The notes under the pieces are model-generated. The model made no database searches and had not been told where the DNA came from. It was given only the letters and a program-made list of their open reading frames with translations. A DNA stretch of 64,000 nucleotides from Lutraria lutraria. Lineage: Eukaryota; Mollusca; Bivalvia; Venerida; Mactridae. The stretch is from assembly GCA_964023205.1 (NCBI GenBank), contig OZ026840.1:13282454-13346453 (forward strand), read 5' to 3'. Below are positions 1 through 11,679 of this stretch, piece after piece. Each line of letters starts with the position of its first letter. Positions within the stretch are counted from its first letter, which is position 1. The translations under genes and the position numbers were made by a program.

Positions 1-8
1 TGACGTTC

Positions 9-1106
9 CTATTTATGCCCCGCAGGTGGGTGATATTCCTTCCCATCGATCAACAGTTTTCTCCCGGCGAATCGCACCTTTTTATTAGCGTCAATGGCTT
101 CCTTCATTGGTCCATATAGCGGTTTCCTGGCTTCTCGTATTCCCTTCGGGATTTGAGCTCCGACCGCGTTGCCTGCCCTTTTCAGGTCTTCGGTTTTCTC
201 GAATGATGTTGTTCGAACCCTTTCTCTGTCAAGATAAGAGTGGAATTTGACAACTACTGGGCGTTTGTTTATCGACTTCCCTCCTATCCGATGTGCACGA
301 TCAAATGTCATGTCTTCTTGAATGTCTAGGTGCGTCTTGATTAAGTCTTTGACTAACTGTTCGCAATTTTCGGTGTTTCCTGGTGTTGGCTCGGCTATGC
401 CACAAAACATGAGATTTTCCCTCATTTCTCTAAATTCCAGATCGAGTGGTTTATCGTACATTAGTTCTTTTTGCTCATTTAGTTCGTTACTTTGTTTTTC
501 TAATTTGTCACAGGCTTTTCTTATGCATTTTACTTCTTCTTTAGCTGCTTTTAGTTCATGTCTATTTTCCTCCATTTCTGACGAGGCGCAATCACTAGAC
601 TTTTCGGTTTCTCTAACAGGCATTTTGAGGCTTTTCATATTTGTCTCTAGATCTGAAATATTAGCGTTAGTTGAATTCACTATTTTCTCAGTTTAGTCTT
701 TAGTTAGCATTTTTTCTTTGATAAGTTTCATTGTCTTGGAGTAATTCCGTAGCCAACGGAGGTGGCTGATTTGACATTCTCGTTCCAAGGTGAGATCCGT
801 GGGATGTAGTGCTTTGGACAAATCCAGGCTGGCCAACCTTGCCAAATACCGGAGTTTGCGGATGTTGTGGATAAGCCATAGTGGTGTAATATGATGGCGG
901 ATAAATGTCACAGTTTGTTCTCCACTTACTTTCGGTTCACAGTTTACTTTAGCCCGTTTTGATTGTTCTAAATCTTGACCGCCTGGTGATTGGTCAGTGC
1001 AAGACTTTTCCACTTCAGTTTGTAATGGCGACTTCGCTTTACGTTTTTGTTTCTTCCTTTTTCTTATTCCCTGTATCCGTATTTGGTGTGTTATTTGACT
1101 TAACCA
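9..1106 (-). pseudogene. Decayed LINE ORF1 (L1-type RNA-binding protein)
   Basis: Reading leftwards on the minus strand, the region encodes a charged coiled-coil stretch (about 500-680) followed by an RRM-like ORF1 core. The core contains ENLMFCGIAE, then FDRAHRIGG, then RPVVVKFHSYLDRERVR, and the tail is rich in basic residues. This is the layout of non-LTR retrotransposon ORF1 proteins that coat the element RNA. The N-terminal part is basic and then proline-rich (PPSYYTTMAYPQHPQTP), but it lies in a shifted frame between about 730 and 900. It is bordered by two frameshifts that cancel out. An in-frame TAA at 693-695 separates it from the coiled coil, and no ATG opens the frame, which is closed upstream by a stop at 1107-1109. 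The ORF1 stop is at 9-11, so ORF2 would lie beyond the left edge. I see a pseudogene, not an active copy; the exact clade (L1-like or CR1-like) is not resolved. Confidence 0.7.
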
Positions 1107-1255
1107 TTAGCGCATACGTTTATGAACAAGGTATGAACAAGTTAAATCCAAAACCTATGTCGAAAACATTTTAATCCAAAATATTTATCCAAAATTTATC
1201 ACTACACAAATTTTCATGTCTTCTCGTTTCTATTATGGTAATTTCAGAGTCACCC

Positions 1256-1258
<3 letters not shown>

Positions 1259-1296
<38 letters not shown>

Positions 1297-1318
1297 GGAG
1301 AGAGAGAGAGACAGAGAG
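1259..1318. repeat. (AG)n microsatellite
   Basis: Nearly pure AG dinucleotide tract with a few interruptions. It abuts the 3' side of the minus-strand tRNA-derived repeat at about 1320-1555, so it is probably the simple-repeat tail of that SINE copy ((CT)n when read in the element's direction). Confidence 0.9.
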
Positions 1319-1319
1319 A

Positions 1320-1555
1320 AGGGGTATAAGATACAGCAGGACTGGACATTAATATCCCTACTCGTTTGGAATAGTTTTTCCTGGTTCTTAATTGTGCCTA
1401 ATGTAAAGCACCGATACATGCCTTGCTTTTCTAGACACAGTACTTGACTCAATAGTTTGGATGGGGACACTTACAAGGCGTCCCCGAGAAATTCAAAAGT
1501 CGGGCCGAAAATCGAACCAACAACATTTCGTTTATTAGTCCAGCTCTTCTTTTGG
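1320..1555 (-). mobile_element. tRNA-derived SINE copy A (minus)
   Basis: This is homologous by eye to the copy at about 2808-2996 along most of its length. Both share a stretch reading 'gtaaagcaccaatac', then 'gagaaattc', then an 'aaatcgaacca' segment that is the reverse complement of a tRNA B box. The A-box side is decayed here (about 1530-1550). Confidence 0.5.
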
Positions 1556-1728
1556 CTCTTGAAAGCGTTTGAAACGATGGGAAAGAGGGTGAACCGTTCC
1601 CCGGGCTTAATAATGTTTTGTTTGTTGGAAAGCTGAGAAATAATTAATTATAGTAAACTGTAGGATAGCATCCACTTTACATGAATATACTATCGTCATA
1701 TACTATATGTGTTTAATTTTCATTACAG

Positions 1729-1822
1729 CAAAGACGATAGTGATCATAGCAGTAGTTCTTTCTATCGTCGCCTTGGTAGTTGCATGCCTTGCAATTTTCT
1801 TTGTTTGGAAGAAGAACTGTCG
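1729..1822 (+). CDS. Transmembrane exon of a single-pass membrane protein
   Basis: Internal exon between a pyrimidine-rich acceptor (cattacag, AG at 1727-1728) and a consensus donor (GTAAGT at 1823). In frame it encodes KTIVIIAVVLSIVALVVACL continuing AIFFVWKKNC. This is one ~24-residue hydrophobic helix followed by a basic KK stop-transfer, which places the C-terminus in the cytoplasm (type I topology). It ends in phase 2 (cg) and joins the next exon at 3758 (a) to make an Arg codon with the frame preserved. The extracellular exons that should precede it are not identifiable; they may lie left of the window or be too divergent to see. The exon's coherent hydrophobic reading and its phase match make it convincing despite its 94-bp length. 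Confidence 0.75.
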
Positions 1823-1943
1823 GTAAGTCAGAGATTACTGTATGTGAAGAAACACATTTCCATTTGTACAGCACACGGTTTAACAACACTCGAACCAGTT
1901 TTATATCTAACGGCTCACCCGACCGCTGTGGTCATTTCAGAGC

Positions 1944-2045
1944 CGCCCGAGAGAGAGGGGAGTTAAGATGCTGTGAACCGGGCATTATATCCCTATACTT
2001 TTTTAATTGGTTTTCCAGGTTCTTTGTCGTGCCCGGTGTAACGTT
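1944..2045 (-). mobile_element. SINE fragment copy C (3' part only)
   Basis: Positions 1944-2045 resemble the tail portion of SINE copy A (shared 'atatccctat', 'ttccaggttcttt' and 'gtgcc..gtgtaa' blocks, also next to an AG-rich tract). It is truncated where it meets the tandem repeat at 2041. Confidence 0.4.
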
Positions 2046-2272
2046 TTCAACCTCCCCTTTTCAGGTTACCCCCGGTAACTTAAAACGTTTTTAGATTATC
2101 CCCTGGAATTTGAAGACGTTTTTAAGTTACCGGAAGGGGTACAATTAAATCTTTTTGAGATTATCCCTACCCGGTAATCTAAAAACGTTTTCAGGTTACC
2201 CGGGGGCGCTTTGAAAAGTTTTCAGATTACCCCCGGGGCGTTATGAAAAGTTTTCAGATTACCGGGAGAGAG
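2041..2272. repeat. Degenerate minisatellite with 'ttttcagattaccccc' units
   Basis: Imperfect tandem units of roughly 30-50 bp, each containing a version of ttttcagattacccccggg followed by a gaaaag or aaacg step. A further, separate piece occurs at about 2738-2805, inverted relative to this block. It lies inside the intron of the membrane-protein gene. Confidence 0.65.
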
Positions 2273-2807
2273 AGCTTGCACACGAATAAGGAGATTACAA
2301 ACACATACACTATTATGCATGTACTTTATATGAGACTATACACGCGGTCCTAATGACGAAATCAGATGACGAAATCAAATGACGTCATATACTGACAAGT
2401 TATTTCCGTCATTATGGAATTCTATGAGCGTTATCAATGCAGTCTTGAATCATTTTGACAAAGAATAGATGAAAACAATTAACCATTGTAGGTTTTCAGA
2501 ACACAAGTAAGTGTGGGATTGCAAAGGTCAGGTCTTGATTTTTTTGTTAATAATTGAATAAAGTTGCATACTCTCCATGACCCTAATAGAATTCCATAGC
2601 TTCATAATTATTGCGTAAATTCAGTTTAGAAATATAGGAATATATATGTCAATAAACCATGTTGACTGTGAATCATTTAGTACGAATTATAACCTGAAAT
2701 ATAAACGTTTTTCGCCACGAAGAATCAACATAAAGGATGGGGCGTTTGAAAACCTTTTCAAGTTACCGGGGGGTAATCTGAAAAGGGAGGAGCTTGAAAA
2801 CTTTACA

Positions 2808-2996
2808 CCGGTGTAAAGCACCAATACACGCCTCGCCCTGTTTTCCTGTGATCTTCTGGACATAGTACAGTGCTTGGTAGTTGGGATTGGGACACTGACA
2901 AAGCTTCTCTGAGAAATTCGGAAGGTGGAGCCAAAAATCGAACCAATAACCTTTCGTTTAGTAGACCAACGCGTTACCACTTGACCGCTGATCACC
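2808..2996 (-). mobile_element. tRNA-derived SINE copy B (minus)
   Basis: Read on the minus strand, the 5' end has a tRNA-like head: A-box-like tcaagtggtaacgcg (2970-2984) and B-box-like tattggttcgattt (2935-2948), about 35 bases apart. A body shared with copy A follows. It is an intronic insertion. Confidence 0.6.
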
Positions 2997-3207
2997 CCTT
3001 TCTTTGTTTTAATTACAAAATGGAAATCCAATTCATTTATCCATTTTTATCGCTTATACAGAATATTACAATAAATAAGAGATAACCCCTTTCCTTTGTA
3101 GTAGTGAAGAAATTTTAAGTGTTGCTTGGTGCAGTGATTATAAAAATTACAACAATGTCTTGCGAAGTAGCTTTACTTCCATTCATCCACGTGGGGTATG
3201 GATCCAA

Positions 3208-3495
3208 GAGCCCGACCGGTTAGCTCAGTGGTTAGAGCGTCGGTCTACTGATCAAGAGGTTGAGTTTGAACCCCGGATGAGGTTCACAACTTCACACTGT
3301 AGTAGTCTGTGGCAAATTTTACAGAAGACATTACATCCTATGCTAAATCACTCCCACCTCTGAATTATGTTGGGAAGCTTGGCAGTAGTTCGTGAATAGA
3401 ATCTGGTAGGTACTGGTTAAGGCCTAAATGAAATCCAGGGAAGCTGGTTAGGATAACTGCCTACCACGATATAACTGAAATAATGTTGAAAATGT
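3208..3495 (+). mobile_element. tRNA-derived SINE (RUDI/Meta-like) in intron
   Basis: The head has a good tRNA A box (ttagctcagtgg, 3220-3231) and a B box (gagtttgaacccc, 3262-3274). A ~200-bp unrelated body follows, then a tail ataactgaaataatgttgaa (3471-3490). From memory this head-body-tail layout, and the tail in particular, matches widespread bivalve SINEs (RUDI-type). It is not a tRNA gene: no acceptor stem closes it. Confidence 0.7.
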
Positions 3496-3757
3496 CATTA
3501 CATCCGATGAAATGAATAATTAAAATAAGATAGTGCCAAGAGCAAATTGCTAATAATAAGAAGAAACGACAGCCTGCTGAACCTGTGGGGTTTCTATCAA
3601 TTAAGGAAATTGACAGTCTAATTTCTTTGATATTTGTAGTAAAAAATAAAATGCTATAATATAGAATCTGCCGCCGTGCATAAGTGAAAAAAGGTATGAA
3701 ACCCATATAAATAAATAAGTATAATCACTCACGTGTTTCTCTATTATAATATTTTAG

Positions 3758-4175
3758 ACCGGATCAAAGAATTCAAGATTCAACGACAGATGTAAGACAA
3801 GGGACAGTCAGCCATCGTCACAAAGCTATACATTACCGAAAGGAAAACTCAAACCTGAGGTTTGTTTCTCGACCAGCTTTCAAGGCGGATCGGATGCCGT
3901 CTACTACCATATCTAATTCACGCCCAGTGACTCCGAGTCAGCTATCTCTTACTGTAAGTGATCTGCAGGATGGTAGCGACGAAGATCGATTGCCAAGGTG
4001 TGCTTCTAATTGTGGTTATGTCCATGAAGTTCCCAGGAATACTTGTTCTCCTCCACCTCCATATACTGAGCAAGAATTACCAGGATACACAGAAAAGGAT
4101 GAAAATCCCTATAATTCTATTGGTACTATTGACTATACTTTGCCAAGCAAACTTGATACACTGGAGTTAAAATAA
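3758..4175 (+). CDS. Terminal exon: cytoplasmic tail of single-pass membrane protein, PPPPY motif
   Basis: The acceptor AG is at 3756-3757 after a T-rich tract, and the stop TAA is at 4173-4175. With the phase carried from the exon at 1729 it reads R-PDQRIQDSTTDVRQGTVSHR and onward without a stop for 139 residues, ending PSKLDTLELK. The tail is polar and Ser/Thr/Pro-rich with no recognised domain. It contains CSPPPPYTEQ, a PPxY motif of the type bound by WW domains (for example NEDD4-family ubiquitin ligases or YAP-like adaptors), and several tyrosines (PGYTEK, NPYNS, DYTL) that could be phosphorylated. Together with the upstream exon it forms the C-terminal end of a receptor-like or adhesion-like protein. 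Its identity is not recognised; no function is claimed. Confidence 0.75.
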
Positions 4176-4324
4176 TCGTGGAGTATATTTTTATTCTACA
4201 GCGTGAACCTTACTTATTTAAACATAGTATAATTCTAGGAAGCCGAAGGAAAAGGACAGTTTTACTAGTGAGATAATGTGATATTATTATCGGATGATTT
4301 ATAGTGCTGAGGCACAATTTATTG

Positions 4325-4410
4325 CAATCTCTACCCAGCGTTGTCGTTCTCGCTACGCTCACACTAGTATGTGTGGATTGGAAAGGAACGACAACTCTGG
4401 GTAGAGATTG
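4325..4410. mobile_element. 86-bp hairpin element with 9-bp target duplication
   Basis: Arms 4325-4349 and 4386-4410 are inverted repeats of about 25 bp (caatctctacccag...) with two mismatches. The loop contains a smaller palindrome (cacactagtatgtgtg). The 9-mer aatttattg lies directly on both sides (4316-4324 and 4411-4419), which is a clean target-site duplication. A 9-bp duplication fits Mutator-like elements, but the superfamily is inferred only from that length. Confidence 0.65.
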
Positions 4411-4419
4411 AATTTATTG

Positions 4420-6304
4420 TAGTAAACGAAAATATCTCCAGGAAAGTTTTCTATTTGTAAATATTGGTAGATTGTTTTTAAATTACAATTGAAAAAAACT
4501 CTGACAGGTACCGCATGGAGTTGTTTCTTACGGTTATTTATACGGATTGGTAATTTATGTACACTGTGATAGTTAAGAAACGATAATTGATATTTTATGC
4601 ATATTTGTTATACAAATTGATTGTGCAACAAATTTTTTCTGTTTACAGTTTTCAACAAATCATTTATAATTACGTTATCTTCGCCATCATTGTACTTATC
4701 ATTATATTGTTTGTTGCATAATTTTTGTTGTTTTTGTTATGATGATCAACAATTTATCGGTTTAATGAGGTAAACAGTTGATCGAGCTCTAGAGCTTGCT
4801 GTCAGTACTAGTTCATTTCAGACATTGCATTTGGCTTATTTCTACAACCCCGTAACTTGTGATATTGTGATTTTGGGTTTTCCTTCTCAATGAGCGATTT
4901 GCAATGAACATCTTTATCTGCTTCTAGATCCCTCCAAGACAGGGTCATTGTTTTCAGTTTTAAAAAATCACAATAAATAATTTTCTGTCATCGAAACTTA
5001 AATAAATTATAAAGGTCCCCAAACTTTACACCCCTTTTTGATATACTAATTATAGACATTGTGAGTATAAAACCTTAATTAGACATTTAGTCTTGTCCCG
5101 TCGGTTTCCGTGATTATTCAAAAATCAGTAAAGCTGCATCTCTGTAATTTAGGTTACTTTATATTGCCATTCAATGAAACCGGTGTAGCAAGATGTACCG
5201 ATGAATAACTGTAAGGGTCTTCTTTCCAATGGTACCAGTATAAGCAAAAGATATATCATTTATTTGTTGACCGGACAAGACTTTTGTTCCTAAGTGTATA
5301 AAATTACACAAATGGTTGATTGTTTAAAACCTAATAAACTTATATTAAATATTGAAAAATGATTAGCCTTAAAATGATAGTATAAAATATGTATTTACAT
5401 ATTTTTGGAACTGTTTGTAGGTAAACAAAAAGCAACAACTTAATATTCTTTTCAAGAAAATTAAGAGATAAGCAAATGTATTTTTAAACCCGTTTCTCGC
5501 ATACCCTCTTACAAATGTTTGTGGCCGAATGCGAATAACATAAAATTGAATGATTTTTTTTATAATTTATGACACTTAACGATAAGTTCGTATAGATAAC
5601 GTTCGTAACGATACACTCGTGGCTAAGCTATCGAATTGCAAATGCTAACGGCATGATAGAGATTTACAATCTTCAACGTTTACATATAAGAACAATAAAT
5701 CAGCGGCAAGGGTGTAGAATGCTTTCAGAAACTGGGGAGGGATTGGGTGAAGGATTAGTTTTGAGAAATATATATTTTTAGTTAATAACATCGCATTTGA
5801 TGCATACTTATGATGTTCTAAAATTATTCTTTGTTCAGTTTTCTGTTAGCCCTACAATAGTTACACTTCTTGAAATAAAATGTCTCAAAATTTGATTTTA
5901 CCCGAGGTATTGGCAATCGCCTCCCCAGCTTCGACGCCCTCCGCGAAGTTTCAATAAGCCATATTTACAAACATTGTGACAAACAGCAATCATGTGTCCG
6001 CACAAGTCACGTTTATCACATGGTTGTTCAACGCTCTGTTTGCGCGCTTATCTGTGCACTATATGTGTTATGGGTAATATGGACTACTTTTAAGATGGTG
6101 TTTGCATAGTTTATTGTGAAATATGTACACAGTTGGAATAAGCCAGTTTATCGAAATATTTTCAAAGTGAGTCAAAATAATTTGTTATTCTGACTTTAAG
6201 TGACTTTTTTGAAAACGATAATACATTGCATACAAACGTCGGTACTTCCGGGTCAATCTGTATTGATGATTTGGTGAACATGTCCCCATATCAAAAATGC
6301 ACAA
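4420..6304. other. Intergenic, no gene seen
   Basis: AT-rich sequence downstream of the membrane-protein gene. An AATAAA at about 4973 could serve as a distal polyadenylation signal. I see no coherent coding frame or structured repeat. Confidence 0.5.
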
Positions 6305-7105
6305 AAACAGATTTAAGGATTTCGATCTCTAATGCACAACTTCCATTTTGAAGAGACCTCAATTACATGAATTTTACTGATATATTGACATATTCCTGCG
6401 GTTCAAACCCCACTGGGACCATACTTTTTTTCTTTTTTTTTAGTTTTAAGGTAATTTTTCGTATTTAGAACATGAATTTATATAGTAATATGTAGGTAAA
6501 TATTCATTCCCAAATAGTTGGTTAAGTTTATAGAATTTATGGTTAATTAACGAAAATCAATTAACTATGGATGTCTAACACACATCTTTTCAAAACCGGA
6601 CGGTAAAACTTTTTATTTTTTTGAGTAGCCATTACACACAAATAGTAGTTAATTTTGAGAAAATTTCAGGAGTTGCCATCCTTTAGTTTTTATCTTATTG
6701 ATATTTATCAATTTGTTACATTTTGGTAATAGGCGAAAATCTTGACTAAATCTTAAAGGGGTGGGTTTACATTTTTCTTTTTTTTCTGCAACATAGTACA
6801 AAAATGTAGTTCCAAACATCATATAAACAATTTGGATGACTAAACATTGGTTACCATCAGACTTACACACATTCTTGCATTTATTGTCTCATCTGTTAGA
6901 GAGGTAGGACAATTTTCATACAGGTGTCTTCGTTTGATTTTGAGGTACTATTTTACGTTAGAGGTAGAGGAACAAAAATGGTCGTAACTCTCTTAACTGA
7001 CGGTAAAAGTTTTAAAAATTCACCTGTAAATGTCTTAATGGATATACAAAAGAATGACAATATTTAAAATACAATCCTAATACTTTGTATTAGATTTCGA
7101 ATACC
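6305..7105 (-). repeat. ~800-bp dispersed repeat, copy 1
   Basis: It matches, in inverted orientation and over its whole length, the interrupted copy at 28118-28586 plus 32493-32835. Shared landmarks include ccactgggaccatac against gtatggtcctagtggg, aaaaccggacggt, and the segment translating as LRF..DF.LLPK.NKLI. No open frame spans it. It is useful as the uninterrupted reference that exposes the transposon inserted in copy 2. Confidence 0.75.
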
Positions 7106-8720
7106 TTAACTCTCGTCTCGACTCACGACGGTTGGCAGACTCGTGATGTAAAAAGTGTATACAGTCTGAATTCCCGTTGCATTGATCTGTTTGCCTAATG
7201 TATAAAATCGATATTACCGACACGTTAAAACTTCGCAAAATAGTTTAAAGGCATGTTAAATGTGTGTTTTTTCGAAGTCGCTTTTTGTTCAAATTGTTAA
7301 ACTTATGTTGTAACTTCATGTAATAGATATTTTCATAGTTTGATCAGGCATGTATCGTGGTTTTCAGTGCCCATTGGATATTTTTGGCACTAATATGGTG
7401 AATTTATGAGTTATGAGATTATAGAAGTATTTCGATTTTTTTATAATGACGATAAGTTACTGTTATCATTATCTTCTCGTTCGATATGGGCTATAAATTC
7501 TTATACACTATCTAATGTACGTGTAATACACGATTACGTATTTTGTTTTAATTCGAAAATCGTAATATTAAAATGGCATGTACGAATGTGTACAACCAGG
7601 TCACATGTTACCCACATCAACATGTGTAACATTGCGCTTTGAATGCTTGTAAAGGAACTTTTTTAACCTCTGAACCGCAGCGAAAATAATGAAGTGCTAA
7701 AATTTATTGCTTATATTGCAATACCCATAGAGTGCAGAATCTTTATAAGGTCATTCATGTTAATATATCAGCTCAAGGTAGGTTACCCTCCTTGGAAGCA
7801 CATGCAAGGCCAGCTGAAATATCACACTTACCGAAAATTCCAGGAAAGTCTCTCCTTTGTATCTTGATAACAGTGTTATATGCACACAATTTGTTCATGT
7901 GTTAAAAGTTTGTCAAAGCTTTAAGCTACAGTTAAGACATTGATCAATGTAAAATTATCACCAATATTGCAACCGAGAAATGAACGTAAAGTATATGTGT
8001 ATTAAAACGTAACGCAACTCAATTTCCATATATAGATATTGACGTCAATAAAAATGTTATGAAAATGTACGAAATATCCACATTAAGTGCTAAATAGAAA
8101 GGATGTAATGATCTTTAATTGGTTCATCTTTGTCTGATCTCATGATAAAATGAAATCAAACGGCACTATTTTTTTGTATGTAGAAAAATCCAGATTTTGA
8201 TGGTAATGCGACTTAGGATAAAGGCTAGTGTTAGCTTGATGACACAGCCGCTATTTATAAAATGGACATGTACTTGACAATATCTAACGGCGAAAAAGAA
8301 AATCTTTAAAGATAAAAAGATAAGTTTGCTTGCTTTGAAATATTTTATGATCAAAATATATCTAGTGTGTATATTTTGGCAGACTTCCCAAAACGACACA
8401 TATTGTCAAGTGGTAGTGTATAAATTCATTCAAAACATTTAGTAAAACGTACAGTACTTTTGATAAAGTATCTTTCAAGCCAAAATAGTGTCGGTCCTGG
8501 AGCCATGCAAAGCAAAAATAGTGCTACACTAAGTAAAACGATTGACTTTGTCATAAAGCGGAAACATAACCACATGTAGGTAGGTAATACGATTGACCTG
8601 TTCAGATATTACGTTATTTGGACCCATATATTTGTTTTCCGATGAGCAAAATTCACATTCAATAAGAACTAAATCAACTGAATTTTCGTCAACAGTAGAT
8701 CAACTCTGATTCCCGTATGA
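7106..8720. other. Intergenic, no gene seen
   Basis: AT-rich DNA without a convincing exon, repeat array or RNA gene. The short open frames here (for example 7406-7642 and 8166-8399) show no composition or motif suggesting protein. Confidence 0.5.
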
Positions 8721-8839
8721 TATAGATAGTTTTCACTCGAATAGCAGGTGCGCGTATTAACCGGAAGTCGGCCATCTTGAAGGTCAAGTATTATCAAAGC
8801 TCAAGCGTATATTGTAATAGATTAAAATTGCGTAACAAA

Positions 8840-9048
8840 ATGGTAAATGTCTGCAGCGTTGTTGGCTGTCAACAGATCAACTAGTGAGAACAAATCGTAA
8901 TATTCTATTCCAAGCGTACTGAAAATCCAAGGGGAACAAACCAAAGAACTAAGTGAGAAAAGACGAGCTGCATGGATATCTCGTCTCAATAGGGCAAACT
9001 TCACCCCTTCTAGACATACTTAAATCTGCTCAGACCACTTCTTGACAG
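8840..9048 (+). pseudogene. THAP zinc-finger exon of the ISL2EU transposase (broken)
   Basis: The ATG at 8840 opens MVNVCSVVGC, the start of a C2CH THAP DNA-binding finger. A +1 shift just after the second Cys continues NRSTSENKS, then a stop, then YSIPSVLKIQGEQTKELSEK with RRAAWISRLNRANF, another stop, and ICSDHFLT. This carries the closing C-x2-H pair and the HF signature. The donor is at 9049 (acag|gtaatt). It joins in phase 1 to the exon at 9543, reading SDHFLT-GPPASLY, as usual for THAP transposases. There is one frameshift and two stops. In an intact element this domain would recognise the transposon ends. Confidence 0.8.
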
Positions 9049-9542
9049 GTAATTCAGTCGATTGGATTATAATATAACTACAAAATATAGATAACAAAAC
9101 ATATTTGCTACAATTGGTGTATAATTAACTTATACCTACATGCACTGAACTAGCAAAGCCTTCAGGGCATAGACATCGCCTGTTTTTTGTGTTATTATCG
9201 TTAAAAAGGTGTGAATTTTGTCAGCCTTGAGCTAAGAATTAAACACAAATTCCCCTTTTTATTGCCATTTAACCACGTGATAACTGATCAATAATGTCAA
9301 TATGATGGCACACAGGGAGCTGTAAGGACTTATCATGAGGGGGGGGGGGCATTATTATTAAAAGTTTAACAGATTAACAGATATTCCATAAAGGGTTGAA
9401 GTTCTGGTAAAAAAATATTTGCCCATGATATATTTGATGAATTAAGGGTCCACAAGTTGCAGTAATGCCATGTAAGATACAGGTCTGACTTTAGGCAACC
9501 TTGATGACATTTTTATAACAAAAAATATTATACTTCTTGCAG

Positions 9543-10827
9543 GTCCACCAGCTTCACTCTATCATGAAAATAATCCCGATTGGGCTCCATCAGTGAAACT
9601 TGGATGCTCAACACCAACTGTGAAATAAGACCGTTATGAAAGACTCATTAAAAGAAAGAACAAAGTTAAAACTTCTGACTGTGCTAGAACTTTACTAGAT
9701 CTATCCAAATATCAACATTCTTCAGATTGTATTACTGTTGGCGATGATGGTGAAGAAAAACAACCAAAGAAAATTTTTCGCTTCATTCTTTTAGGAAGGC
9801 TGCAACCCTCAACAACTACCAACAGTGATCAAACTAGTACCCGTCTGAAAGCTCAGACAGAGCAGGAAATTAATAGATTGACTGTAGAAAATGTTAATTT
9901 GAAGGAGGAAGTGTAAATGGATTTCATTAGTGAAGAGACCTTTGCCAATAATGATGATAAAGTTAAATTTTACACAGGCTTACCCAATTTTGTAGTACTT
10001 ATTGCAATTTTTAATTCAGTTAAAATGCACATTATCAGTTCAAAGCGCATTAAGTTCTCTGCTTTTCAGAAATTTGTAATGGTACTCATGAAGCTTAGGC
10101 TTAACCTAACCTGCCATGGTCTTGCTGATATATTTAAGGTATCGCCATCCACAGTGTCCAGGACTATCGTCAATGTGTTGGATGTGATGTTCATAAGATT
10201 ACAACGATAAGTGTTCTGGCCCGATAGAACTGAATTAAGACGGACTATGCCTATGGAGTTCAGGAATTCGTTTGGTTTGAAAGTGGCATCAATTATTGAC
10301 TGCTTTGAAATATTCATAGAGCGACCTTCCTCTTTAGAAGCTAGAGCAGTCACATGGTCCCAGTATAAGCACCACAATACTGTTAAATATTTAATCGGTA
10401 TTACGCCACAAGGTGTTATTAGTTTTATTTTGAGGCTTTGGGCGGTCGTGCTAGTGATAACCATATTACGGAAAACAGTGGGTATTTGGACAAACTTTTA
10501 CCAGGGGACATAGTACTAGCTGACAGAGGGCTTGATATTAGAGATAGTGTTGGGTTAAGAGGTGCAGAATGTAAGATTCCTGCATTCACTAAAGGAAAAT
10601 CGCAATTATCTCCTCTTGAATTAGAATCTACACGTAAAATTGCCCACTTGCGCATACATGTTGAACGTGTCATTGTACAGTTAAGGAATACATATTCCAT
10701 TCTACAAAGTATTTTATCGATAGAGTATGTGTTGTCAGAAGATGGAGATATTCCTTTGGTGGAGAAAATGGTGACTGTATGTTCTGTTTTGACTAACATG
10801 AATGAATCTGTTGTGCCATTTAATTAG
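9543..10827 (+). pseudogene. DDE transposase exon (DDE_Tnp_4 type) of the ISL2EU element
   Basis: The acceptor AG is at 9541-9542. The frame begins GPPASLYHENNPDWAPSVKL, continues through a helical region (LKAQTEQEINRLTVENVNLK) and a helix-turn-helix-like stretch (HGLADIFKVSPSTVSRTI), then the DDE core. The catalytic residues are all present: Asp in SIIDCFE (codon 10298), Asp in LADRG (codon 10522) and Glu in HVERVI (codon 10663). The frame is broken by TAA after TPTVK (9629-9631), TAA at 9914-9916, TAA at 10208-10210 and a 1-nt shift near 10432, just before GGRASDN. It would have catalysed cut-and-paste of its own element. It ends at TAG 10825-10827. Confidence 0.85.
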
Positions 10828-11679
10828 TGCTGTAATAATCATAATGAATGATTAAACATAATCATGTTGTCAATCAGATTACTTCACAACTTATCCATGT
10901 GGTTATTTTGTCTAGTATGATATTCATATTTATTTACTAGCATCGGTATATATATATATATGTGACTTAGTTACTATGCAACTGTATTACTGTACATATT
11001 TATTAATATGATGATGTTTTTCTTTACTCTACATGTTTCCATTGATCAATATACTTCAATTACTGGTATTGCAATAAATCCTGGAAACAATCTGTTGTTT
11101 TATGTGAATCATTTTGTACTTCTATTAATAAGATGAACAAATATTTTATTTGCGGTAACGCTACCTATTAAAAATAAAAGCTAGCCTTTTGACATGTATT
11201 TTGAGTTCAATAAAAAAATTACTTTTTAGAAAAAAAGTTACCACAAACAAAACTTTACAATGATGACCTTAATAGTAGCACAACTAGTTCTGTGTTTTTT
11301 TGACACCAGTATCAGTAAGCAGAAAGTTTCAGAATAAAAAACATGGTCAACAACTTTAAGTATATACATGTATTTCATACAAAAAGCCCAAGGATGGATA
11401 AATACCAAACTATTTAACAATGACAGTATCTACATGAAACACAACAGTTTATATAATTTCAATGAATGAAAATAAATACACAACAAATTTATGAAATTGT
11501 ACCATTGTCCTGTGTATAATATTAATAATATAGTGTGTCTGACAAACATTCAAAATACACAGAATTTCTATCATTAAAGAAAAGTTCAAAGAATTCACAC
11601 CAAATTACTGTCATAAAGTGTCTGAACATATTACACACATGTATATCTGTCATGTTTTAGAGTGTTACAGTACATTCAG

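Noticed and set aside
1255..1470. Minus-strand frame ending in a Ser-Leu run
   Set aside because: Translation of the AG microsatellite and SINE.
3220..3290. tRNA gene
   Set aside because: A and B boxes are present but no acceptor stem or anticodon arm folds, and a SINE body follows.
6649..6870. Minus-strand frame resembling the plus-strand frame at 28393-28575
   Set aside because: Similarity is due to the dispersed ~800-bp repeat. Neither frame is longer than chance or spans the repeat.
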